Of a stretch of DNA of 64,000 nt, positions 12,601-54,490 are shown piece after piece. Each line of letters opens with the position of its first letter. The stretch's first letter is position 1. The DNA lies in contig NC_061062.1 in assembly GCF_021917145.1 (NCBI RefSeq), positions 5,857,847 through 5,921,846 on the forward strand, written 5' to 3'. The notes under the pieces are model-generated. The model had not been told where the DNA came from, ran no database searches, and saw nothing but the letters and a program-made list of their open reading frames with translations. This DNA comes from Hypomesus transpacificus (taxonomy: Eukaryota > Chordata > Actinopteri > Osmeriformes > Osmeridae). The position numbers were made by a program, and so were the translations under genes.

Positions 12601-13613
12601 TCATTGAGCTCGTGCCCCGCGCGCTAGACTTTCCTCTAGCTAGATAGCACCAGGACTCCAAGTGATGTCATCCTCATTCTTATGAGGAGCTAGCTTTTCC
12701 AACTAAACCAGTATTTGATTGTAGAGAAACTATTGAACGGAATTACAGGCGGAAGGACGCTTTCTCTGATCATCATAGACACAGATTCGATGCTCTTGGT
12801 GAGGGCTGCACATCAGCTGATGCTCGCGAACCGGACTGCACCACCGACAACCATGGCACCAGCATCCTCTATACTAGCGTCGCTACTTGAATTTAAATCA
12901 CATTTGGAATGCCTAAAAGTGAATCTCACATCATTTCTGGAACATAAAGCTTTAATGTGGTCTGCTTAGGATGCTACATGTATCATCGCTAACAGATTCT
13001 TCGCCTTATCGTCGTTAGTAGCCGCCCATTAAGTGATTCTGTGGATGATATTTCCGCTCAGGATTCGAACACTTTGCAACATCCGTCTAAGCGTCTGGCA
13101 GAAATGTGCATTTATGAACATTTTGGATAACGTGATACTATGATTTATTTGCATGTTTGTTTTTATGTTTATTTAGTGGTTGAAACTAACAAATAGGTTT
13201 TGTCGGGTTTCTTTTCTTGCGCTGGGATGTACAGGGCCGAGTTCAACAGTTCTACCTTTGACGGTTCTTTGCCGCACAACTGGAGCTTGTAGTAGCCTAT
13301 GCTCATGTGTTTTGATGAAGCACCCCAAAAAAGTGAAAGGACTTTTGATGTCTCACATCCTTCGTATTTGATACCGTTTCTACCTCAATATCCATGCGCT
13401 TTTGGATTTCTTATCCAGTCATCCTCCAAAACCTACTGGATTTATTTTTACTGGGGTTAATAACACATTGCCTTCCTGCTCTCCTTCACCCGCGTGCTCC
13501 ATCTGAAAACATCCTTGAAAGCCCGTCTTGTGGTCAATGGTCATTGTGGTGCTGCAATCCATAGAGCAATAAAGTCGAGAGTTGGACGTTGCCTCTCATC
13601 TCAGGATTAAACC
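12601..13613 (+). promoter_or_regulatory. desi2: upstream and 5' UTR region of desi2
   Basis: This stretch rises in GC (for example GCCCCGCGCGC near 12613) and leads to the desi2 start in the context AACCATGGCC, a strong Kozak match. No coding exon with family similarity is seen. The open frame at 12715-12969 resembles nothing I know. The transcription start is not located. Confidence 0.35.
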
Positions 13614-17391
<3,778 letters not shown>

Positions 17392-19290
17392 AGGACCACA
17401 AACGCTCCTTACCTCTGGACAACGCCACCTTTACTGGGGAGGCTGTGGCCTCAGTAGGTCTGAAGAACCACCTGACCTCAAATGCCCTCAGAGAGAAGAG
17501 GTGGTGAGAGAGGAATCCCACCCTCTTGTGGAGCTGAGACTTCGAAACCATTGGTCACTTGTTTATATCCCTTGGGAAATAGTTTATACAATGGACAAGC
17601 TCCAACCAAGTTCGAAATAGAGAAGCATGACTCAGACTGACCACAGCTATGAAGGTCTGAAGTTTATAGCATTTGTCTTTTCCAGAAACATTTATGCCTT
17701 CTTCAGCCTTGACCTTTACCCTCCTTCCAGTGCTGCTTCTGTAGAATAGACAGATTAAGAACAGATCAGCAGAAATGTCTGTTCTGAAAAATGTCATGTG
17801 GTAAATAATGTTTTAGAAATGTTCAAATATGATTTTTGGTTGCCATTTGGATATAATGGAGGTTTTAAAAAGGATAAAGTGTATTGTGACTTCTAGGTTT
17901 TGGCCATTTGTGCCGCTAGTATTAACAAACACTTACGTATGGAAAAACCAATGTTATCAGAAATACATGACTGTGTTTGCATTTAGACATAGGGCCTATT
18001 AATGAATTTGGAGAATCGTGGAAACTGATAAAAAAAAGAGACTGGTAATCCAGATAATGTCTTGAGGGGAAAAAAATATTACTTCCATGTCTTTATGTAT
18101 TCAATTTACCAGTAAGCTCCCTGAAGCAAATACTTTTGTGAGGGGAGCAGGGGGGTTATCATTAACTAGTGTTAGCTCTCAAACATGACTGACTTTTTGG
18201 GAGACCATCTTGGTTTACAATCAAACTTGGTTTATGTTTCTTGATATTTTTCAGAACAAAAGCCATTATGGTTACATTAATATTTCATTGGCTCTTGTAC
18301 AGTCAGCTTGGATTTGAGCCCTCCGCATTACAGTCTGTCAATGTCATTCTCATGAGCTCTTCCTATTGTTGTCCTCCATTAAGTGCATTTGTCAGGTGGC
18401 ATACCCATCCCCCTCTCAGGAAAGAAGTCACATGACCTGTGCCTGTTACACAGGTCTCATTAGCATTGATCACCTAGACAGGAAACGGAGGTGGATTAAT
18501 TTTATTTTATATAATTTGTTATATATTTATATTTTGAAATAATATATATTTTTTATTTGTGCAGCACCTTACAGTTGTAATTTCTTTGGGAGTATTTCGT
18601 TTTAGGATTATTTTTGTTTCAGTTTCGAGTTGAGATGGATTGTGTAAGAGATCAGTATTCCATGCTCACCATTTCTGGCACTTTCTACGAGAGAAAAAAA
18701 GATATGATAATTTTTCTATTTTACTGTCAACTTTAACCTTGATTGATTGTCATTTTCCTAACTGACAATGCCACAATTTTAAGAATGGAAATAGAAGAAA
18801 TAATGACAATATATATTGTCCCTGAGTTTGTGTAAATTCTTTTGCAATTTTGACCAAACGTCCATCCTCCAAAGTACATTTCTGACCACACGTATGGATA
18901 CAGGGGGATTCTACTGTTTTCTTAAAGAGGCTGCTTAATATTCAGACAAACGACTTACAAATACATATAGTAGGGGCTACATGATGAAAAGTCTAGTTCA
19001 AGTTTATGTCAACTATTCAACATTGTTAACGTAGTAGAGTTGTGTAGTAAATAAAGTGGGGCAGGTTTTTCAGTTTAAAACCTGTATAGGTTGGATCTAT
19101 TCTGTTCACCATGAAAAGTAAATGATGTAAATGCATGTGCTAGCTCTTGTAGCTCATTTATTAGATTAGGTAAAACTATCATCTGGATCTGGCAATTCCC
19201 TATTTTCAGTTTCATTTTGTGCATAGTAAACCCCATGGAGTTGAAAAACTTGTTTTTGCTCACAAACATGGCAACCCGTTTTCTTTGGCA
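17392..19290 (+). other. desi2: desi2 3' UTR and gap before srsf5
   Basis: Long AT-rich sequence after the desi2 stop. AATAAA at 19050-19055 is a plausible distal polyadenylation signal, giving a 3' UTR of about 1.7 kb. No other gene is seen. Confidence 0.5.
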
Positions 19291-19339
19291 TAGATTTGCA
19301 TAGAAGTTATCCCATCCCCCAGTTTCAACATATCCTGGT

Positions 19340-19421
19340 GGCTCGAACTTCTCGCCATTTTGAATCACAGAGGAAGGTGACGAACGTCCGAATCGAAGCA
19401 AAGAAAACGCCGAAGATAAAG
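19340..19421 (+). promoter_or_regulatory. srsf5: probable noncoding first exon of srsf5
   Basis: Sequence ending GAAGATAAAG|GTGAGC has a strong donor at 19422 and is followed by an intron whose acceptor TTTCAG ends at 19932, five bases before the ATG. Vertebrate SRSF5 genes likewise have a noncoding exon 1. The 5' boundary is a guess. Confidence 0.5.
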
Positions 19422-19937
19422 GTGAGCTTTAACGTTACGAATATGTTTATTGTCTGTTTCTTGGAAGAGGAAGTATAATTTATAAAAATATTGCTTAGGT
19501 GAGGATATTGCTGTGGCTTAAATCCATTGCTAGCTAGCATAGCTGGGCTGCATGGCGGTAGTACTGTAGCTACTAAGCTAGTAGCTATTGCAAGCTCGTT
19601 GCCGAGTTGCCCGTCTAATATCTTGCTGCTCCTTTCGATGTTATATCAGATTGCAAGCAACTTTTAAGCAGTGCATCGCCTAGTAATATCTTGCTAGGTC
19701 TGTAATGCATGTTTGTAGTGTAGTTTAGTTGTTAATTTACTGCGTAACGTCGAACTGAATAATGCGTTGCTAACGGCAAGCTATTAGCTACAAATGGCTA
19801 GCACCTGAGAGCAATCCAGCATGGCCAAGTTGGTGTAGCCTTACCCAAGCTTGCTAGACTAGCTAACTCACTAGCTAGCTTTGTTAGCCAAGCTAACCTT
19901 GTAACTCGAGCTAACCGTTAACCCTCTTTCAGTAACC

Positions 19938-22900
19938 ATGAGCGGGTGTCGTTTATTCATTGGTCGTTTGAGCCCCCATGCCCGAGAAAGAGACGTGGAG
20001 AAGTTTTTCAAAGGATACGGACGGATCCGAGAAATAAATTTGAAAAATGGATTTGGTTTTGTGGTAAGTATCTGTTGTGGGTACCTAGTTCACACAAGAC
20101 AATTGTGCTAACTACGATTTAGTATAATATTTACAACATGTTTGCATCGTCTCCACCTCATGTTGGCAATCGTTTCTGTAGGAGTTTGACGACCATAGAG
20201 ATGCAGATGATGCAGTATACGAGTTAAATGGCAAAGAACTTTGTAGTGAAAGGTAAGATTTAATACGTTCTCCAATGACTTTCCTAAGATAAACGACACC
20301 CTTCATTCAATTGACATTGTAGTTTATATAAATACAATTACACCAACAAAAGCTATGCAGATGCAATGCAATATGTGCTAAAAACTCGTATTTACTTGTG
20401 GTGTGTGCTGCCCCCCTCCCTTCTCGATCCCTGTCCCTAGGGTGACCATTGAGCATGCCCGCTCCAGGAAGGGCAGGGGAGGTGGTGCTGGGATGGGTGG
20501 TGGACGAGACGGTGGTGGTGGTGGTGGTGGTGGAGGAGGAGGGGGACGCTTCTCCCCGCGCTTCAGCAACTCTCGCCAGTCTCGCAGCAGTGGCTCCAGG
20601 TACTGTACCCAGTCGGGTGATGAACTCGACTCTTGGAATGTGATAGATAAACCCACAATCCTTCAACCCTAGTACTCTGGAGGCTCTGCTTTCCTGTATG
20701 TCTTAGATGTTTCCCTGCTCGGTCACACCTCATTCGAATGAATGGGTCGCTATGAATCTCTTATGATACGCTACAACAGTGGGCCCTGAGAACCAGGGTT
20801 GAAGACCACTGCTTTAAATCATTGCGACTGTGTAGACATTTGTCTGATGGTCTTTGTTCTGGATCCATGTCCAGGTTTTCTGGTTGTGTTAGTTGATGGT
20901 TCAAGTTCAATGTTGTTCAAATTCCGGTTTGCTCCAGCTCTGTTGTATGCAAACAAACAAAACGCGGATCAGGACACGTTTCTGAAGGTGTTAACTGAGG
21001 TTGTCGATCTAGTCACTTCAACATTTATGAAACTCCAGGCTGGTCTTCCCCTGCAGGTATGGCCCCCCTGTGCGGACTGAACACAGACTCATTGTGGAGA
21101 ATCTGTCTTCCAGAATTAGCTGGCAGGTGAGCAGTGACCCTCCTCCCTTGTTGTCTTGTTATTCACGTTAATATATCCATTGTTTTCTTTAACTGTATGT
21201 GAAACACAATTTTATAGTATATTAAAAAAAAAAAAAAAACTTCACAGGCACAACTATCCTCACTAGTGAAATTTAATAGCAAGACCACCGTCTTTTTATT
21301 AAGATGAACAAAAGTCAACTGTTTTTGTATATTTTTTACGACCATTTTGTCTCTTTCAGAACAAGCACAATATAAAAAAAGAGAACTAACAAATCTAACA
21401 ACACATGTTAAACCTTTTTTTTTAACAGCTATTATCTGGTTTCCTTAAGTGGAGTTGCATGCACAGCCTCCCTGGTGGTCTCTGATGTGCATAGCACCCT
21501 CTACTGGTTGTGTTCTGAATAGTCTCCATTTGGTGCCTCTCCTTACACGCAGTTGCCGCTGGTCTAAATCTTGGCTGGGCCCCGTAGCGGGTGAAAGTGG
21601 TCTAGCGCAGGATAGCCTTAGGAGGGTCGTAGCCACAGTCTGGAGGTTCTGTGGTCTGGCATCCCCGACTGCTGTAATCCCCCTCAAAGCCACGTTCCCT
21701 ACACTCTCCCGTTTGGGTGTTTTTCTGTTGCTGACGGAGCGGGGGGTGTTGAGTTGGGCGCACACACCTTCTCCCTCCCCCACTTGGTCTCTGGTGGTCC
21801 TTTACTTGTGGAGGCCGGATTCCGAGTCCAGGCTGAGGTCGTTTCTCAAGGGCTTAACACTGCATTGGTTCCGATTTGCTATTTGGACAAGTGGCTCTTT
21901 GCTAATATCTTCCTGGGTTTGGAATGGTAAGTAGCATACAACTCCTGTGATTGGGTTTGTTAAGGGTTGGGAGGAAGGGAGTTGATACACTTACGGTTCT
22001 GACAGGGGGAATAATAAGTGTTACTGGTTCTTTTAGCCCTCTTAAGCCCTTACCCAGTACTAGATTGGTTTCTGTAGAGTCCAGAGCAAATAAAACAAAA
22101 CTGCATAGATTTATAGTCACTTATTCACATTATTTATATATAACTCCACCTACAACCGCTACATCGAACATCAGTATTAGCTTTAGACTAGCAAAAGCCA
22201 CCACACTCATAAGGATTGACTACTGTGTCTCATAAGTGTTAAGTCAAAGAAGTTGCCCTCATAAATCACCCCCAAAATTCTATATATAATGGAACTAGTT
22301 AATGGCATTTCTCTAGGTTTTCTTCTTCTGGGTAAGGTGACTCTTATCTACCTCCCTGAATCAGTCAGATCAGCGTGTTACTTTACACGCTGTACTGAAG
22401 TGAGGCAATACCACACCACTGCTATCCTTACTGTGTGAAAGATGTGTATAGATACACACCACAGGGGTCAATGTTGCCTTCAGTGCTTCCTCCCTTAACT
22501 CCCAGGTTTCAAGAATACTCTAAAGCATATGCCCTGTTTACGAACGTCTTATTCCGTGTCCGTTCTGTGAACAGGACCTGAAAGACCTGATGAGGAAAGT
22601 CGGAGAGGTCACCTTTGTGGACGCCCACAGAACAAACAAGAACGAAGGGTTCGTCACTTATGTCTGTTCATCTGCATTCAAAAAGCAACTCATAATCCTG
22701 AAAGCAAACTCCAAACTAACTTTCTTTTTATCCTTAGAGTGGTCGAGTTCGCCTCCCACAGTGATATGAAGAACGCCATTTCCAAGCTGGATGGGACAGA
22801 CCTGAACGGACGCAAGCTGAAGCTGTTTGAGGATCGCAGGAGGAGGTATGTTCAATGACCTTGACCATGCTAACCTTACTTAATTTGCTGTTTCAACATC

Positions 22901-23431
22901 GGTCGGCGGTGTTGTAAATGAGTAACCCACCCTCTGTTGTTCTTTAACCCCAGCCGCAGCAGGAGCCGTTCTCGGTCCCGCAGCTACTCCCGTTCTCGTT
23001 CCCGCTCCCGCTCCAAGTCCCGCTCCAGGAGCCGCTCGCGCTCGGCCAGCCGCACCCCGGAGAAGAAGCCCTCAGGGGGCAAGGCCGCCCCTCGCTCCCC
23101 CTCCCGCTCCCTGTCCCGCTCCCCCGCCCGCCCCAGGTCCAGGACCCCGGTCCGGGCCCGCTCCCCTGCCCGCTCCAGGTCCCCCGTCCGGCCCAAGTCA
23201 CACTCTCCTGCCGGGCCTAGGTCCAGGTCCCCCGCCAGGTCCAGGTCCCCCGCCAGGTCCAGGTCCCCCGCCCGGCCCAGGTCCAGGTCCCCCGCCCGGC
23301 CCAGGTCCAGGTCCCCCGCCCGGCCCAGGTCCAGGTCCCCCGCCCGGCCTAGGTCCAACTCCAGGTCCCACTCCAGGTCCCCGGCCCCAAGGAAACAGTC
23401 CCGGTCCCCCTCAGCTGAGAGCCAGCACTGA
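19938..23431 (+). CDS. srsf5: serine/arginine-rich splicing factor 5
   Basis: Coding exons are 19938-20063, 20182-20252, 20441-20599, 21057-21126, 22575-22648, 22738-22845 and 22954-23431, giving 361 residues (human 272). It is a nuclear SR protein that binds exonic enhancers in pre-mRNA and recruits the spliceosome. RRM1 (about 4-74) has RNP2 LFIGRL and RNP1 GFGFVEF. A Gly-rich linker has a run of 12 Gly encoded by GGT/GGA. RRM2 (about 125-198) opens LIVENL and carries the pseudo-RRM signature SWQDLKD (140-146). The RS domain (about 203-361) starts with RS dipeptides and then becomes RSRSPAR(P/S)-type repeats, unusually Pro-rich. SRSF5 is chosen over SRSF4 and SRSF6 by KNEGVVEFAS and the linker. 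The exon 6 donor GTTCGT is weak, and intron 5 holds a candidate poison exon. Confidence 0.95.
21429..21926 (+). other. srsf5: candidate poison exon in srsf5 intron 5
   Basis: The longest coding intron (21127-22574) contains an acceptor CCTTTTTTTTTAACAG ending at 21428, with two CTAAC branch-like motifs just upstream, and a consensus donor GTAAGT at 21927. The enclosed 498 nt, read in the frame entering from exon 5, meet TGA at 21483-21485. Inclusion would therefore truncate the protein inside RRM2. SR genes commonly regulate themselves with such exons. Use of this one is inferred. Confidence 0.4.
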
Positions 23432-23778
23432 GAAGGCCCTCCACGGCTATGTGGTCTGGACTGAAGCGTTGTTAGAGCATTGTGGCAGGCCTGTCTGAGG
23501 GCTGGGTCACGGGGAACCAAGGGGGAGAGAGAGGGTTACCCATGTGACAGGAAGTCCTTTATTTTAGAATAATTGATTGCGCCCGCGTTTAGTTTTATGC
23601 CTAAATTGGAATGTTTTTGATTTTGTTTTTTTTGTACTTCTGGCTATGTAATTGATATACCTTCTTTTGGAAACCCTTCAACCTTTTTAATGCAACGTAC
23701 CGTGGGACAATGAGACTGTGTTCTGGATCCTCTTGCGTATGTACTTACTCCCCTGCCGCTTGTGTTGTCTAAAATGTT

Positions 23779-23784
23779 ATTAAA
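23779..23784 (+). terminator. srsf5: polyadenylation signal of srsf5
   Basis: ATTAAA lies about 350 bases after the stop codon. No AATAAA is closer, and the next candidate lies near 24315. Confidence 0.5.
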
Positions 23785-23799
23785 GTTCAAGAACAGCCC

Positions 23800-24780
23800 A
23801 AGCACTCTCCATTGTCATCAGATCAGCGTTAGTCCACCCTCACTGCCCAGATTATCATCACTCTGCCAATGCAGATGACTGAGTTTACCAACGAGGTAAA
23901 TTGAGCTGATTTATTTTGGTTCCCTCTGAAGCTTTAGGTTTTGGGGGGGCAATTATGCTGTGAGGATTCACTCATAAATGATCTTAATGGGTGCTTCTAC
24001 TGTAATCTTTCCCATATTGCAAATCACCTGTCAAGGAGGAATAATCTTAAATGTCAATTTTGCGGATAGTCAATAAGTCTGCCTGAACTGCCAATAAGTG
24101 TGGGAGTCGTTTTTTTGTGTGTAAACAGCTGTGAGTTTAACATCAGTTATTTACCTATGGCTCAGGATATTTGACTTCACTTTTGTGAGGCTTTATGTAA
24201 ATCCTGCCCTGTGTTCTGTTCTGGTAGTGAACCGGGTTGAAGACTGCTATGTGTTTATTGTGGCAGGAAGATGCAATGTCTGTTAAATGATTTAACTGAA
24301 TTGATTTGCTACAAATAAAGCCGGTCCTTGCAAACATGTCTCACGTGTGCTAGTGATTAAACGCTGCATGGTCTTTGTTATATAACGGGTGTTAAAACCT
24401 TCATTCTCTTAATCTTTTACTAAATCAAGTTGGGGGTCTGGTTGTGGGTTTCTTTTACACCACGCGATGGCATACTTGACCAGGCAGCATTGCTCGAGAC
24501 AACTTGATGCCGTTCTTTATGGTCCGAATATGTGTATTGGTTCTACATGTTTTGAACATAGTAATTTGATTGACTACTTCCTCATTCTTGACCTGAGCCA
24601 TTTTGGTTAATTCACGAACTTACGCAAAACGAAATATTTAACATAGAAATAGGCATTCACTGGGCGATTGTCATTCCATGAGAGATTTTTAAGACCCGCT
24701 GACAGGTAGAGATTTAAAGGTGTTGGGGTACAGTCCAAACTTGCAGGTAGGCTCCGTCCCAGCTGAAGTAGCAAAAGAGT
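23800..24780. other. intergenic stretch between srsf5 and pacs2
   Basis: No coding exon or known repeat family was recognised. An ATAAAG motif near 24317 could be an alternative distal end for srsf5. Confidence 0.4.
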
Positions 24781-25065
24781 GTTGGATGAAAAGCCGCGGC
24801 CAACAATGACGTCGCTATTTCCTGTGATAGTGAGAGTGGGTCTACCGCAGTTCTACCCAGGAGAGGGAGGAGGAGAGTGAGCCGCTGGATCCCGAACTGA
24901 AAACAAGCGCGGAGAAATGTGCACGTCGTTTAGACCCGATCGCTGCCCTCCACATTTCACTAACGTAAACATCGTCTGAAGAACCACGGTTTTGATTTAG
25001 GACTTAAAACATTGTTTTTAGTTACTCCTAAAACCCTCGTGCAAGTCTCATTCCCACCGTGAACC
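24781..25065 (+). promoter_or_regulatory. pacs2: promoter and 5' UTR region of pacs2
   Basis: GC-richer sequence with GATGAAAAGCCGCGG, a TGACGTCG CRE-like site near 24807, a GGAGAGGGAGGAGGAGAG purine block and CAAGCGCGGAG. It leads to the ATG in the context GAACCATGGCG. The start site is not determined. Confidence 0.4.
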
Positions 25066-52318
<27,253 letters not shown>

Positions 52319-54114
52319 TAGCCAATGAGAGACTCGTATGGAACCGAGGACAACTCCCTTTCCCCGTGTGCCAGTAGCCTTTAACCCGCCCCCCCATCCC
52401 CTGATCCCCAGACCCCGCCTTGGCACTTCATCCCTTTCCTGGCTTCCAGCCCTGGCCCCCAGCCTCCGCCCCCCACGGTGCCTCTGCCCCTGTCCCCAGT
52501 CACCCTGCATGCCCCTGCCCCCCCCCCACCACCACCAACCCTGGTCTCCAGTCCCCCAGCCCCACCCCACCCAATCCCACCACGGCCTCCAACTGTCCCA
52601 CTGTCTTAATTTTACCTATTTCTTCTGTTGTTTGTGAGTGTTTGTCATTTTTTATTTATGTAAACACTTCTTGTGGCCTGAATGTAAAGGGGAGATCTTT
52701 TTTTCTCACCAAACTTTTAAAAAATCCTACTGATGCTTTTTTTGGTCTTTTGATTGAAGAAAGACACATTTTTAATGAGCTAACCATTAGAATTTATTGA
52801 ATTAATGTCTAACAATTAAGTTCCTGAGCTGTTCATCCCTTAAATGTTTATTCTTTTTTTTACTTTGGCAAAGATGGTTTAAAATTCTTTGTCAGCACAA
52901 TTTAACAATGTAACTATTTATCAAGAGTATTTTGAAACCTATATATCCCCGGAGATAAAGACCAAATGGAAGAGAGGTCTGTTCTCCTGGGTAGCACAGG
53001 GAGGATGTCGGTCCTGAAAGACTTCAGGTCAATCCCGTCTCTGGAACTCCACCGGCGTCATCTGGTTTCACCTGAAGAAGACTGAGATGTGCAATAGATG
53101 GTTTATTCAATGTGAACAAAAACTCCTGAGAAACTGCAACTGACCCTGCACTGTTGGTTCATGCACCTCTGCTGGCATTTACGACTTTCTTTTCTTTCTT
53201 TCTTTCTCTCTCGCTCTCTCTCTTTCTCTCCCAGCACTCCTCTCAACACTCCATGTATATTTGCAGCTAATACAATTGGTAATGTTACTAAATGATTACT
53301 CATACATTGCAGCTTTCAATACCTGCCTCAAACTATTGTCTTCTTCATGATGTACAGGTGAATGTAAACATTGAAGGTACCTTAATGTAAAGCACTTTTA
53401 AAATGCTTAGGTTAATTCGATTATTAGTGGGGGGTTTACATGCATAAACAACTTGATACCAACGACTGCAGTTCATAGACAGTTACTGTTATCTATTACA
53501 GTTTAGAGCTGACAGTATAAAATACTATGACATGGCACATTTCATTTTAAGTATTGCCAACCATGAACCTGTACTTTATCAGTATTGTGCTAAAAGCATC
53601 CTCATCACGTTCGATTGTCTGTTAGGCCTAACTGGACTATATGAAACAGTTGTAATAAAATGCTTGTACAGTCGGCCTAAATAGAATGTTAGAAAAGGTA
53701 TAGCAACCAACGCAACTTTTCACATAACCTTTTACAGCCATACAATTTGTTTCATATCCTACCTGTCCTGTGCATATGACATGGTGTACATTTGTAGTTG
53801 TATTTATCCACAAAACAAGTAGCCGTAACAAATATTGCTTAACAGAAGTGCCACAGTTGCCTACATTTTATAATTTATTTGAGTAGTTTCCAGGCTTGAA
53901 CGCTTTGGGCCCAACTGTTGGATGGGCTGCAAGTTTAGTGCTGTAGGCTCTGAAAATAACCATTCCTCAAAGAAACGTAAGCATCTTCATGTTGAAATGG
54001 TAACACTTTTTATTTCCTCATCAAGGAGTATGTTTAATTGTTTCGCCTGATGAAAAGTGGATCGATGGATGCCCAGGAAACTACCATCGTTATCCCAATG
54101 TTGAGAGTAATAAA
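52319..54114 (+). other. pacs2: pacs2 3' UTR
   Basis: AATAAA at 53654-53659 and at 54109-54114 give a 3' UTR of about 1.3 or 1.8 kb. It begins with a C-rich stretch (52380-52600) and then turns AT-rich. The 52338-52800 open frames are low-complexity shadows. Confidence 0.5.
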
Positions 54115-54490
54115 ACTAGACACACTAAATTATGTGTTTTGTTTAATGTATCAACAATTTCCCCAAGATACAAACATACTGAGTAGTTTATGGGCAACAC
54201 ATTATTGAGCAGACACTACCATCAGCGCCACTGTTCCTGTCAGGATGATGATTTGTGACAGACGGGGTAGTTGCACCGGAGCAGGAAACGGTCAACTGCT
54301 GAGTGACGAGGAGGGGGGTGACTACCTAAAAAGCCACAAACAACGTCGACATCAGTGAGCTCGGAGGCTTGCAGCACAATGTAGGTAATTGTATCGTATT
54401 CTCATGACACTACTCATAATAACTATAAACTAGTGGATGCCGGCGGTGTACAAGCAGACACGGATCGTGTAGTTACCGGGGCCGAGGAAA
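54115..54490 (+). promoter_or_regulatory. dcaf5: pacs2-dcaf5 gap and dcaf5 promoter/5' UTR
   Basis: Under 400 bases separate the last pacs2 polyadenylation signal from the dcaf5 ATG. GC-richer sequence with ATGCCGGCGGTG and ACCGGGGCCGAGG leads to the start codon. No TATA box is evident. Confidence 0.4.

Noticed and set aside
12715-12969. 84-codon frame upstream of desi2
   Set aside because: No known motif and in the presumed promoter or 5' UTR; chance frame more likely.
21449-21934. 161-codon open frame in srsf5 intron 5
   Set aside because: No ATG start at its edge, no known similarity and a different frame from exon 5; kept only as part of the candidate poison exon.
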